A stretch of DNA of 64,000 nucleotides from Gephyromycinifex aptenodytis (lineage in GTDB: Bacteria; Actinomycetota; Actinomycetes; Actinomycetales; Dermatophilaceae): assembly GCF_012277275.1 (NCBI RefSeq), contig NZ_CP051155.1, positions 1,364,001 through 1,428,000 on the forward strand. The letters run 5' to 3'. The translations under genes were made by a program, and so were the position numbers. Positions 52,201 to 61,388 of the stretch are shown in pieces. Numbering within the stretch: position 1 is the first letter of the stretch; the number at the start of each line of letters is the position of its first letter. The notes below the pieces were generated by a model. That model did not search any database and was not told the DNA's origin. It worked only from the letters and a program-made list of their open reading frames with translations.

Positions 52201-54009
52201 TCAGTCGAGCAGCTCCGACAACTCCAGCCACTGCATCTCCAGCGATTCGCGCTCGGCGATGAGCCCCCGCAGCTGGACATCCAACTCCGCGACCGCCGTG
52301 TGATCGGTGGCCTTGGCCGCCATTTGATCGTGCAGGCGAGCCTCCGCAGCGTCGATCTTGCCCAGCGCCCGCTCGATACGTCCCATCTCCTTGCGCGCCT
52401 CGCGCGTCTGAGCCGCCGATGGTGCGCCGGGGGCCGTGGCCGCTGACGGTCCCGACGAACGCGACTCCCCCAGGACACGCGCCTTCGCTCCAGCCCGCAA
52501 CTGCAGGTATTGCTCCACCCCTCCGGGAAGGTCACGGACCTTACCGTCACCCAGCAGGGCGACCTGACGGTCACACATCCGTTCCAGCAGGTACCTGTCG
52601 TGGCTGACCACGAGAAGAGTTCCCGCCCAGCCGTCGAAGACGTCCTCCACGGAGGTCAAGGTCTCGATGTCGAGGTCGTTGGTCGGCTCGTCGAGGATGA
52701 GCAGGTTCGGCTCGGTCATCAACAGCCGCAACAACTGCAGTCGGCGTCGCTCCCCACCGGAGAGGTCACCGACACGGCTCTGCTGCCGTGACCCGGTGAA
52801 CCCAAGACGCGTGGCGAGCTGACTGGCGCTGACTTCCTTGTCGCCCAGCCGGGTGTACTGGCGCACTTCGCTGATGGCGTCGATGACGCGGTGGTCCTCA
52901 AGCCCGTCGAGTTCACGCACGTCCTGGGTCAAGTACGCGGGAACGACGGTTTTGCCGATCTTGCGCCTACCGGAGTCGAGCTCTACATCCCCGTAGATCA
53001 CCCGCATGAGGGTGGATTTACCGGCCCCGTTCACGCCCACGATACCGATCCGGTCGCCGGGGGCGAGCCGCCAGGTCACCTGATCCAGGATCTTGCGCTC
53101 GCCGAAGGCGAGGTTGGCGTCCAGAACGTCGACGACATCCTTGCCCAGCCGGGTCGTTGCGAACCGCACCAAGGAGACCTCGTCACGCGGTGGCGGTTCA
53201 TCCTCGATCAACGCCGATGCCGCCTCGATGCGGAACTTGGGCTTGCTGGTGCGGGCCGGCGCTCCCCGACGCAGCCAGGCCAGTTCCTTGCGCAGCAGGT
53301 TGTCGCGCCGCTCCGCCGTCACCGAGGCGACCCGGTCACGCTCGGCCTTGGCCAACACATACGCCGCGTAACCGCCGTCATACGCCTCGACTCGGCCGTC
53401 GACGACCTCCCAGGTGAGGGTGGCGACAGCGTCGAGGAACCACCGGTCGTGGGTTACGACGATAAGGGCGCTGCCCTCCCGGGATTTGCGCTGGGACAGG
53501 TGCGCAGCCAGCCACGCCACCCCTTCGACGTCGAGGTGGTTCGTGGGCTCGTCCAACAGGATGACGTCGGGGTCTTGCACCAGTAGCGCGGCTAGCGCCA
53601 GACGGCGCTTCTCACCGCCGGACAACGGCCCGACCTTGGCCTCGAAACCGCCCAGGTCGGGGGCGTCCAAGCCGCCCAGCAAGCCCTCCAGGACGTCGCG
53701 GACACGCGGGTCTCCGGCCCAGTCGTGCTCGGCACGGTCACCGACCGCCACCTGACGCACGGTGGCCTGCGGGTCGAGAGTGTCCGCCTGGGTGAGCATC
53801 CCCATGCTCAAGCCACCGACGCGGGCCACCCGACCCGAATCGACGTCCTGCGACCCGGCCAGCACCCGCAAAAGCGTCGATTTACCGCCACCGTTTCGAC
53901 CGACGACGCCGATCCGGTCGCCCTCAAGCACCCCGCAGGAAACCTCATCCAGGATGAGCGTGGTGCCCAGTGAGAGCGAAGCCCGTTCGACCGAAATAAG
54001 ATTGGCCAT
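52201..54009 (-). CDS. ABC-F family ATPase (Uup-like)
   Basis: A 602-residue protein with two ABC domains and no membrane segments. Walker A motifs are GRNGGGKST near residue 38 and GVNGAGKST near 335; signatures are LSGGEKRRLALA and LSGGERRRLQLL, both followed by LDEPTN. A basic coiled-coil domain occupies about residues 530-602, as in Uup. ABC-F proteins act on ribosomes, resolving stalled states. The ATG shares one base with the ispE stop (TGATG), so the genes are coupled. Confidence 0.92.
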   Translation of the reverse strand: MANLISVERASLSLGTTLILDEVSCGVLEGDRIGVVGRNGGGKSTLLRVLAGSQDVDSGRVARVGGLSMGMLTQADTLDPQATVRQVAVGDRAEHDWAGDPRVRDVLEGLLGGLDAPDLGGFEAKVGPLSGGEKRRLALAALLVQDPDVILLDEPTNHLDVEGVAWLAAHLSQRKSREGSALIVVTHDRWFLDAVATLTWEVVDGRVEAYDGGYAAYVLAKAERDRVASVTAERRDNLLRKELAWLRRGAPARTSKPKFRIEAASALIEDEPPPRDEVSLVRFATTRLGKDVVDVLDANLAFGERKILDQVTWRLAPGDRIGIVGVNGAGKSTLMRVIYGDVELDSGRRKIGKTVVPAYLTQDVRELDGLEDHRVIDAISEVRQYTRLGDKEVSASQLATRLGFTGSRQQSRVGDLSGGERRRLQLLRLLMTEPNLLILDEPTNDLDIETLTSVEDVFDGWAGTLLVVSHDRYLLERMCDRQVALLGDGKVRDLPGGVEQYLQLRAGAKARVLGESRSSGPSAATAPGAPSAAQTREARKEMGRIERALGKIDAAEARLHDQMAAKATDHTAVAELDVQLRGLIAERESLEMQWLELSELLD

Positions 54010-54962
54010 CAGCGTGCGTTCCCGATCTCGTTGGCAGTGGTGAGCACATGTGCGCCGGGGACCGGCCCGGCGGCTCGATGAACTTGAGCAACGACGCGGT
54101 TGGCGGCCAACCCGACGCTCAAGTCGAGCCCGGCGTCATGATCTTTGACCAGGAAGACGATGGTCGGTCCGGAACCGGAAACGATCCCAGCCAACGCTCC
54201 GCACTCGATCCCCGCATCGATGACCTCCCCGAGGTCTGGTCGCAGTGAGATCGCGGCCTGCTGAAGATCGTTGTCGAGCGCCCCCGCGAGCGCGCTGGGG
54301 TCTCCGGAACGTAGGGCCGCCATCATCGCCGAGGATGGTTGCGGTTGCGGGACATCCTGGTCGGCACGCAGCCGATCGAGTTCAGCGAAAACCGACGGGG
54401 TGGAGAGACCCTCATCGCTGACGGCCAGTACCCAGTGGTAGTTCCCCCGCGACAGGGCAGGCACGACCTTCTCGCCACGACCCGAACCGAGGGCGGTCCC
54501 CCCGGCGAGCGCGAAGTTGACGTCGCTACCCAGCGAAGCTGCGCACTCATGCAGCAGTCCCGGACCGCTACGCAGGCCCCAGAGCGAGTCGCACGCCACC
54601 AGCGCACCGGCCGCGTCTGCTGAGCCGCCCGCCATCCCGCCCGCGACCGGGATCGACTTGTCGATGCGGATGTGGACCGGACCCACCTCGGCCTCCTGGC
54701 CGACCGACTCGGCCAAGAGTTGAGCCGCGGCCAGCGCCAGGTTCTCGGAGTCGGCCGGCACCAGATCCGCGTAGGGTCCGATGACTGCCACCCCCCACTC
54801 CTCGGCGGGGGTGACCGTGATGTCGTCGAAGAGGTCGACGGCGTGGAACACCGTCGCCAGTTCGTGGTAGCCGTCCTCACGACGTGGCCCGACTTTAAGT
54901 TCTAGATTGATCTTGGCGGGCACCCGCACCCTCACTCCGGGATCTCCCACCGATGACGTCAT
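54009..54962 (-). CDS. ispE: 4-diphosphocytidyl-2-C-methyl-D-erythritol kinase
   Basis: A 317-residue GHMP kinase. PAKINLELKVG near residue 15, DGYHEL, and the ATP-binding PVAGGMAGGSADAAGAL near 95 match IspE, which phosphorylates CDP-methylerythritol in the non-mevalonate isoprenoid pathway. Start codons at 54971, 54968 and 54962 are possible; the ATG at 54962 is preferred because TAGGGT ends 7 nt before it, a leaderless spacing seen elsewhere. It is followed by the ABC-F gene and preceded by rsmA on the same strand. Confidence 0.92.
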   Translation of the reverse strand: MTSSVGDPGVRVRVPAKINLELKVGPRREDGYHELATVFHAVDLFDDITVTPAEEWGVAVIGPYADLVPADSENLALAAAQLLAESVGQEAEVGPVHIRIDKSIPVAGGMAGGSADAAGALVACDSLWGLRSGPGLLHECAASLGSDVNFALAGGTALGSGRGEKVVPALSRGNYHWVLAVSDEGLSTPSVFAELDRLRADQDVPQPQPSSAMMAALRSGDPSALAGALDNDLQQAAISLRPDLGEVIDAGIECGALAGIVSGSGPTIVFLVKDHDAGLDLSVGLAANRVVAQVHRAAGPVPGAHVLTTANEIGNAR

Positions 54963-55117
54963 GACCATCACCCTAATTGGTGGCCCCGCGACCGCCCCAA
55001 ATGAGGCAGTTCCGGCGCCTGGCGGCCAACTCTGCTAAGGATGTGGCTGCCGCTGCGCTGGGTTGATCGTGCGGGCGCGACGTCACCGAACGTCCGAGTT
55101 GCTCCGGAGGCCGGTTG

Positions 55118-55978
55118 TCATCGGGTCAGGGCGCGGGTCAGTGCGGTGAAGTCGTGCACATCCAGCTGTTCCCCGCGCATCCTGGGGTCGATACCGGCCG
55201 CTCGCAGTGCCTCTTCGGCCGCGCCGGGGCCACCGGCCACCCCGGCCAGCGCAGCCCGGAGTGTCTTGCGCCGCTGGGCGAAGGCTGCATCGACGACCCT
55301 AAAGACCGCTTCCCGCTCCACGTCCTGCGCTGGCGGCAGGCCTCGGGTGAGGGCGACCAGGCCCGAACCGACGTTCGGCACCGGCCAGAACACCGAGCGG
55401 GGCACCTCCCCGGCCAGGCGGGCGTTGCCGTACCAGGCTGCCTTCACGCTCGGAACCCCGTAGATCTTCGATCCGGGCGCGGCACACAAACGCTGCGCGA
55501 CCTCGAGCTGGACCATCACCAGGACCCGTCGGATGCTGGGGAACTGCTCCAGGAAACGCAGGATCACCGGAACCGAGATGTTGTAGGGGAGGTTCGCCAC
55601 GAGGGCGGTCGGCGCCGGGCCGGGCAGAGTCTGCACCGTCAACGCATCGGCAGCCACTACCTCAAGCCGCTCACCCAGGTGCGGCACCCGTGCCTGCACC
55701 GTCTTCGGCAGCGCCTGCGCCAGGTTGGGGTCGACCTCCACCGCCACCACCCGCGACACCTGCGCGAGCAGAGCCAGCGTCAGTGAACCCAGACCGGGCC
55801 CGACTTCGACCACGACGTCCTCGGGGCCGACCTCGGCCAGGCGGACGATGCGTCGCACCGTGTTCGCGTCGACGACGAAGTTCTGGCCCCACTGCTTGGT
55901 CGGCCGCAGGCCCAGCGCGGCCGCGAGCTCCCGGACGGCCACCCCACCGAGTAGGCCGTCGTCGCCAGGAGTCACCAC
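55118..55978 (-). CDS. rsmA: 16S rRNA dimethyladenosine transferase
   Basis: A 286-residue KsgA-type methyltransferase. [10 protein letters not shown] is the conserved N-terminus, [14 protein letters not shown] the SAM-binding motif I at about 59-72, and NLPYN near 129 the target-base motif. It dimethylates A1518 and A1519 of 16S rRNA. The GTG at 55978 lies inside the end of tatD (7-bp overlap); GTG at 55975 is equally possible. In many actinobacteria an rpf gene lies between tatD and rsmA; none is present here. Confidence 0.93.
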   Translation of the reverse strand: MVTPGDDGLLGGVAVRELAAALGLRPTKQWGQNFVVDANTVRRIVRLAEVGPEDVVVEVGPGLGSLTLALLAQVSRVVAVEVDPNLAQALPKTVQARVPHLGERLEVVAADALTVQTLPGPAPTALVANLPYNISVPVILRFLEQFPSIRRVLVMVQLEVAQRLCAAPGSKIYGVPSVKAAWYGNARLAGEVPRSVFWPVPNVGSGLVALTRGLPPAQDVEREAVFRVVDAAFAQRRKTLRAALAGVAGGPGAAEEALRAAGIDPRMRGEQLDVHDFTALTRALTR

Positions 55979-56829
55979 GGGCCGTACAGCTCATCCGAGG
56001 TCGTGGACAGCGCGGTGCACAGCTGCGGAACCGAGACGTTCAACACCCCGGCCATCACCCGCACGGTCAACGGGATGAGGAAGGGTGCGTTGATCGCGCC
56101 CCGGTGCGGGCTGGGCGTCAGGTACGGCGAGTCGGTCTCGACGAGCAGTTGCTGCAACGGCACCACGGAGAGCGCGTCCCGCAGCGGGCGGGCGCTCTTG
56201 AAGGTGACGGTGCCCGCGAAACTGAGGTAGTAGCCGCGCTCCACGCACTCGCGTGCCATCGCGATGTCACCGGAGAAACAGTGCAGCACCGTGCGTTCGG
56301 GGGCGCCCTCCTCGGCGAGCACTCGCAACACGTCCTCGTGGGAGTCACGATCGTGGATCTGCAGCACCTTGCCGGTGCGCTTGGCCAGATCGATGTGGCG
56401 GCGAAAGGACTCGATCTGGGACTGCCGCCCCGACGGCGGGGTGCGGTAGTAGTCCAGGCCGGTCTCGCCGATGACGCGGACCCGCGGGTGCGCGGCGAGT
56501 CGCTCGATCTCGGCGAAGGCGCTTTCGAACTCGCCGCGCTCGGCGTGCACGGGTGCCTCGTTCGGGTGCAGCGCGACCCCGCCCAGCAGTCTCGGATGCC
56601 TCTCCAGCAACGAGACCGTCGCAGCGGCGCTGCCCAGGTCGCAGCCGATCTGCACGACCCTGTCGACTCCGACCGAGGCTGCCTCGGCCAGAACTCGACT
56701 GACCTGTTCGTCCAGGGACGGGGCGAAGTTCTCGTCGTCGTCCCGGCGGATGTCCAGGTGGGCGTGGTTGTCCGCTACCGGGACCGGGAGCGGGTCCGGC
56801 GCGCTGGGGTGACTGCCGCGCTCGGTCAC
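55972..56829 (-). CDS. tatD: TatD-family metal-dependent DNase
   Basis: A 285-residue TIM-barrel hydrolase. NHAHLD near residue 21 supplies the first His pair, GETGLDYYR the Glu, HCFSGD the next His, and ETDSPYLTP near 230 the Asp. This is the full TatD metal site. The family acts on DNA ends and some tRNA or D-aminoacyl substrates. The GTG overlaps the metG stop (GTGA). Confidence 0.93.
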   Translation of the reverse strand: MTERGSHPSAPDPLPVPVADNHAHLDIRRDDDENFAPSLDEQVSRVLAEAASVGVDRVVQIGCDLGSAAATVSLLERHPRLLGGVALHPNEAPVHAERGEFESAFAEIERLAAHPRVRVIGETGLDYYRTPPSGRQSQIESFRRHIDLAKRTGKVLQIHDRDSHEDVLRVLAEEGAPERTVLHCFSGDIAMARECVERGYYLSFAGTVTFKSARPLRDALSVVPLQQLLVETDSPYLTPSPHRGAINAPFLIPLTVRVMAGVLNVSVPQLCTALSTTSDELYGPW

Positions 56830-58700
56830 GATCCCGACTCGGCGGCCGGTTCAGCTCCGGGGCTGTCGCCACGCAAGCGCTCTAGTTCGGCTGCGACCAC
56901 GTCGGGGTCGAGCTTGACGAAGACTCCGCTGGGCTTGCTGACCGGCGTTCCGGGAGTCACCGGCCGGGACTTCCAGGCGGGGAAGCCCGAATAGTCACCG
57001 GTGATGACCGGATAGGAACGCGCCTGGGGAACCGACTCCGGCAGACCCTCGACGTCGACGTCGAAATCCTCGACCTCTTCGATGCGCGGCATCGGCGTCA
57101 GTTCACCGGTGCCACCGAAAACCGCGTCGATGCGGTTGGAGGCGTGCGGCAGGAAGGGGCTCAGGATGAGGTTGAGGTCGCTGACACATTGCGCGAGCAC
57201 GTGCAGGATCGTCCCCAGCCGTTCCCGTTGGTCTTCCCCCTTGAGCTTGAAGGGCTCCGTGCGGCTCACATAGCCGTTGACCTCCCCGACCAGCCGCATC
57301 GCCTCACCAATCGCCTGGCGCTGTCGGTGGCGTTCGATCAACCCACCTACGGTGTCGAACCCGCCGCGCACCGCGGCCAGGATTTCCTCGTCGATGGCTT
57401 CCGTCGGGCCCAGCGGCGGGATCTGGCCGAAGTTCTTGGCGATCATCGCTGCGGTTCGGTTGACCAGGTTGCCCCACCCGGCGACCAACTCTGAGTTCGT
57501 TCGAGTCACGAACTCAGACCAGGTGAAGTCACTGTCCTGGGTTTCCGGCCCAGCGGCACAGATGAAGTAGCGCAGCGCGTCCGGCTGGTAGCGGCTGAGC
57601 ATGTCTCGGACGTAGATGACCACGCCGCGACTGGAGGAGAACTGCTTACCCTCCATCGTCATGAACTCGCTCGCCACCACCTCGGTGGGCAGGTTGAGCT
57701 CGCCGTAGACGCCGGGCTCGCCGCCCGAGGCGCCCTTGCCCATGTAGCCGAGCAACTCCGCCGGCCAGATCTGGGAGTGGAAGGTGATGTTGTCCTTGCC
57801 CTGGAAGTAGTAGGACACCTGGCCGTCGTCGGCCTTGCCGGGGGTCCACCACTCTCGCCAGCGTTCCGGGTCCCCGGTGCGCCGTGCCCACTCGATGGAG
57901 GCGGACAGGTAACCGATCACCGCGTCGAACCACACGTACAACCGCTTGGTCGGCTGGTCACGCCAACCGTCCAAGGGGATCGGGATCCCCCAGTCGATGT
58001 CGCGAGTCATGGCGCGCGGGCGCATATCTGCCAGCAGGCCCTTGCTGAATCGGATGACGTTCGGGCGCCACGAACCGTCAGCCTCGCGTTCGTCCAGCCA
58101 GGCACCCAGGCTTTCGGCCAGCGCCGGTAGGTCGAGGAAGAAGTGCTGGCTCTCGACGAACTTCGGGGTCTCACCGTTGATCCGGCTCACCGGGTTGATG
58201 AGGTCTGTGGGGTCGAGCTGGTTGCCGCAGGTGTCGCACTGGTCGCCGCGGGCGTCGGTGGCGCCGCAGATCGGGCAGGTCCCCTCGATGTAGCGGTCCG
58301 GCAGCGTGCGCCCGGTGCTCGGGCTGATGGCGCCGTGCGTGGTCTGCTCGACCATGTAACCGTTCGCGTGCACGACCCGGAACAGTTCCTGCACCACTGC
58401 GTAGTGGTTGCGGGTCGTAGTGCGGGTGAACAGGTCATAGCTCAAGCCGAGGTTGACCAGGTCCTCGACGATGATGCGGTTGTTCTCGTCGGCGAGATCC
58501 TGAGCCTGAACACCCGCGGCGTCGGCCGCGACGAGAATGGGGGTGCCGTGCTCATCGGTGCCGCTGACCATCAGCACCTGATGCCCCGCCATCCGCATGT
58601 AGCGGCTGAAAACATCGGAGGGGACGCCGAATCCGGCGACGTGGCCGATATGACGGGGTCCATTGGCGTAAGGCCAGGCGACAGCGGAAAGCACATGCAT
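56826..58700 (-). CDS. metG: Methionyl-tRNA synthetase
   Basis: A 624-residue class I synthetase. [11 protein letters not shown] near residues 10-20 is the HIGH region, CPIC and CDTC form one zinc knuckle near 140-160, and GKQFSSSRG near 350 is the KMSKS equivalent. The C-terminal anticodon domain is present, without an appended tRNA-binding domain. TAGACT ends 7 nt before the ATG at 58700, consistent with a leaderless transcript for the metG-tatD-rsmA set. Confidence 0.95.
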   Translation of the reverse strand: MHVLSAVAWPYANGPRHIGHVAGFGVPSDVFSRYMRMAGHQVLMVSGTDEHGTPILVAADAAGVQAQDLADENNRIIVEDLVNLGLSYDLFTRTTTRNHYAVVQELFRVVHANGYMVEQTTHGAISPSTGRTLPDRYIEGTCPICGATDARGDQCDTCGNQLDPTDLINPVSRINGETPKFVESQHFFLDLPALAESLGAWLDEREADGSWRPNVIRFSKGLLADMRPRAMTRDIDWGIPIPLDGWRDQPTKRLYVWFDAVIGYLSASIEWARRTGDPERWREWWTPGKADDGQVSYYFQGKDNITFHSQIWPAELLGYMGKGASGGEPGVYGELNLPTEVVASEFMTMEGKQFSSSRGVVIYVRDMLSRYQPDALRYFICAAGPETQDSDFTWSEFVTRTNSELVAGWGNLVNRTAAMIAKNFGQIPPLGPTEAIDEEILAAVRGGFDTVGGLIERHRQRQAIGEAMRLVGEVNGYVSRTEPFKLKGEDQRERLGTILHVLAQCVSDLNLILSPFLPHASNRIDAVFGGTGELTPMPRIEEVEDFDVDVEGLPESVPQARSYPVITGDYSGFPAWKSRPVTPGTPVSKPSGVFVKLDPDVVAAELERLRGDSPGAEPAAESGS

Positions 58701-59102
58701 GACATGGAGTCTAGAGGTGAGCGCGCAACCTGCGTCGCCACGGCACCGGCGGGCCCGTCGCGGCCGGTGCCATCACCGCTTGCGCGTTCCTGCGCCAGCA
58801 GGACGCGGCCGGTCGCTACCATGGGCGGGCTTCGGGCTTTTCTCCCCGTTCTGCGCCCACCCAGCGGCAGATCGGGCGCTACGGCCACCGCCGTTCAGAG
58901 GCACAGATGGACCGCCCACGGATTATCTCGTGGAGATTCCTGCTCAATCATTGACCGCCTGAAGCCAGCCCTTATCGTGTGGCCTACAACACAGGTACCC
59001 AGGTGCGTGTCGTCGACTCCGATCAGCGCGCACCTGCTCGATCGATCGTGCGCGTTCCGCCACCCTGCGAACACGCGTTCCCTCTGACCGAAAGTCTCGT
59101 CG
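58701..59102. other. Divergent intergenic region with promoter (402 bp)
   Basis: No gene is supported. On the + strand TTGACC (58951-58956) and TATCGT (58973-58978) with 16-nt spacing form a likely promoter for the transporter gene, giving a leader of about 118 nt. The leader can form a CGCGCAC/GTGCGCG hairpin at 59027-59054. On the minus strand the metG -10 box AGTCTA-complement (58708-58713) is present. Confidence 0.5.
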
Positions 59103-60803
59103 ATGAGCACTACTTCCTCGCCGCCCGCAACCGGTGGCGCGCCGCACCGTGAACAGTGGTCCGGGCAGCTCGGGTTCCTTCTTGCCGCGATCGGCTCGGC
59201 AGTAGGCCTGGGTAATATCTGGCGGTTCCCGGGGGTGGCCTACACCAACGGTGGGGGCGCCTTCCTCATCCCGTACCTGGTGGCACTGCTGACAGCCGGC
59301 ATCCCCATCCTCTTCCTCGACTACGCGCTGGGCCACCGTTACCGCGGCTCGGCGCCTGCGGTGTTCCGCCGACTTGCCCGGGGCGCCGAACCTTTGGGTT
59401 GGTTCCAGACGCTCATCGCCTTCGTCATCACGGTCTATTACGCCGTCGTCATCGCCTGGGCCGTCTCCTATGTGGGCTTCTCGGTCAACCTGGCCTGGGG
59501 CGACGACCCAGCCGGCTTCCTGGTCGGAGACTTCCTCAAGGTAAGCGACCCCGGGGTCACCTTCGACGTGGTGCCCGGCGTGATGATCCCGCTGGTCATT
59601 GTCTGGGTGGTCGTGCTCTTCATCATGGCGGCCGGCGTCCAGAAGGGCTTGGAGAAGGCCAACAAGATCTTCTTGCCGCTGTTGTTCGTGCTGTTCGCAG
59701 GGCTGGTCATCCGGGCGCTCACGTTGCCGGGATCCCTCGATGGCTTGAACGCCCTCTTCACCCCGGACTTCGCAGCGTTGGCCAAGCCCGGCGTGTGGAT
59801 CGCGGCTTACAGCCAGATCTTCTTCTCGCTCTCGATCGCCTTCGGCATCATGCTCACCTACGCCAGCTACTTGCCGCGCCGCGCCAACCTGGGCGGCACC
59901 GGTCTGGTGGCTGCGTTCGCGAACTCCTCCTTTGAGATCCTCGCTGGTATCGGCGTGTTCGCCACCCTGGGCTTCATGGCCAACGCTGAACAGAAAACGG
60001 TTGCCGAGCTCGAAGGCATCACCGGCGTCGGATTGTCCTTCATCACCTTCCCCACGGTCATCAGTGAGATGCCCGGCGGGAACATCTTCGGCGTGCTGTT
60101 CTTCACCTCCCTGGTGCTGGCCGGTTTGACCTCGATCATTTCGCTACTCGAGGTGGTCACGGCTGCGTTCCAGGAGAAGCTCGGGCTTTCCCGCATCGGT
60201 GCGGTGCTGGGTATCGGCGGGCTGTCGGCGGTGATGTCGATCATGTTGTTCTCAACCACCAACGGTCTGAACCTGCTCGACGTCGTCGACAAGTACATCA
60301 ACGAGATCGGCGTGGTCACCTCAGCGATCTTGATGACGCTGGTCGTCACCTACGCGCTGGGCCGCTTGCCGGCGCTGCAGCGTCACTTGAACGGTATTTC
60401 GAGTATCCCGATCGGTGGTTGGTGGCGGGTGCTCGTCGGAGTCATCACTCCCCTGGCGCTCATCGTCATGCTCGCCACCACGGTGATCGCACTGGCTCGG
60501 GACGGCTACGACGCCTACCCGGCCTGGTTCACCAACACCTTCGGTTGGGGTGCAGTCGCCGCGGTCGCAGTCTTGGCCGTCGTGTTCACTCTCATCCCTT
60601 GGCGCACGGACGTCGACGCGCGTTCTGCGCATGACGATGCGGACGAAGGCCCCCCGGTTCACACCACGATCGAACCGGAGCCGATCATCTACGACCACCC
60701 GCACGGCTCGCACGCTGCGCCACACCCGGACAGCCAGAGCCACGGCACGAACGACCCGGCCGTTCGCTCCGAGGACCACATCGACCCCCGCAAGGAGCAC
60801 TGA
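59103..60803 (+). CDS. Sodium-dependent transporter of the NSS (SNF) family
   Basis: A 566-residue membrane protein with about 11-12 hydrophobic segments. GQLGFLLAAIGSAVGLGNIWRFP in segment 1 is the hallmark sodium-site sequence of the neurotransmitter:sodium symporter family. The C-terminal 60 residues are cytoplasmic, His/Asp/Pro-rich. Coupling to a MetS-type small subunit, encoded next with a one-base overlap (TGATG), suggests methionine/alanine uptake as in the corynebacterial MetPS system. The substrate is inference. Confidence 0.9.
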   Translation: MSTTSSPPATGGAPHREQWSGQLGFLLAAIGSAVGLGNIWRFPGVAYTNGGGAFLIPYLVALLTAGIPILFLDYALGHRYRGSAPAVFRRLARGAEPLGWFQTLIAFVITVYYAVVIAWAVSYVGFSVNLAWGDDPAGFLVGDFLKVSDPGVTFDVVPGVMIPLVIVWVVVLFIMAAGVQKGLEKANKIFLPLLFVLFAGLVIRALTLPGSLDGLNALFTPDFAALAKPGVWIAAYSQIFFSLSIAFGIMLTYASYLPRRANLGGTGLVAAFANSSFEILAGIGVFATLGFMANAEQKTVAELEGITGVGLSFITFPTVISEMPGGNIFGVLFFTSLVLAGLTSIISLLEVVTAAFQEKLGLSRIGAVLGIGGLSAVMSIMLFSTTNGLNLLDVVDKYINEIGVVTSAILMTLVVTYALGRLPALQRHLNGISSIPIGGWWRVLVGVITPLALIVMLATTVIALARDGYDAYPAWFTNTFGWGAVAAVAVLAVVFTLIPWRTDVDARSAHDDADEGPPVHTTIEPEPIIYDHPHGSHAAPHPDSQSHGTNDPAVRSEDHIDPRKEH

Positions 60804-60925
60804 TGACACCCATCGCGCTGACTTTCCTCATCCTGTCAATCCTGCTGGTCTGGGGTGGCCTGATCGTTTCGACCATCGCGCTCATCCGCACCTCCAATGA
60901 CCCGGAGGACTACGCCCAGAACTGA
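60803..60925 (+). CDS. MetS-type small subunit of NSS transporter
   Basis: A 40-residue protein with one hydrophobic segment (residues 5-29) and a short polar tail (SNDPEDYAQN). Its ATG overlaps the transporter stop by one base. In corynebacteria the tiny MetS protein is required by the NSS transporter MetP, and such subunits share this size, single helix and C-terminal acidic tail. It is too short for most gene finders. Confidence 0.8.
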   Translation: MTPIALTFLILSILLVWGGLIVSTIALIRTSNDPEDYAQN

Positions 60926-60941
60926 GCCTGGCCTCATCGCC

Positions 60942-60976
60942 CACGGCCCCGCATCCACCTCGGATGCGGGGCCGTG
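60942..60976 (+). terminator. Strong hairpin terminator after the transporter genes
   Basis: A perfect 15-bp stem (CACGGCCCCGCATCC and its complement) with a 5-nt loop, 16 bp after the small-subunit stop. No long T-tract follows. Confidence 0.8.
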
Positions 60977-61388
60977 ATGCGTCCGACAGCACCCGGCTGC
61001 CCGTTCCGCAAGCCCGGGCAGCCAGCCTGGTTCACCGCGGTCAACGAATGGGCGTCAGCCTTGCCCGGGCAGGGCGAACCTCGTTGTTTCGCTGCACCAT
61101 TGCGCTTCTCACAACTGGGCCGGCGACCAGTCCGCAATCCTTCTGGACGGCCGTATGGGAGGCGTCCTGGACAGTTGTATCCAAGATCTGAACGGTCGAT
61201 CGACTTGGACGGGCATACTGATGATGTCGCCGCGAATGGGGGGAAACCAAGCGCAGCCGACATAGCCGGTTATGGGACCGGCGGACAGGCCGAGTACGAC
61301 TCGCACCGGGATTACCACCGACGCGAAGACCACAAGGCCGGTCATACCGCACCGGGCTGAGGGGCCCACTTGTCCAGGGGGGACATTC
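60977..61388. other. Intergenic region upstream of the surface protein
   Basis: About 410 bp without a convincing gene. A 128-codon open frame on the + strand (60974-61360) lacks any recognisable domain, has no ribosome site and overlaps the terminator. The region should contain the promoter of the surface protein; a clear -35/-10 pair was not found. A G-run (GGGGGGA) 6-7 nt before the ATG at 61389 is its ribosome binding site. Confidence 0.5.

Noticed and set aside
60974-61360. 128-codon + strand frame between the terminator and the surface protein
   Set aside because: It starts inside the terminator hairpin, has no ribosome site, no recognisable domain and several overlapping frames.
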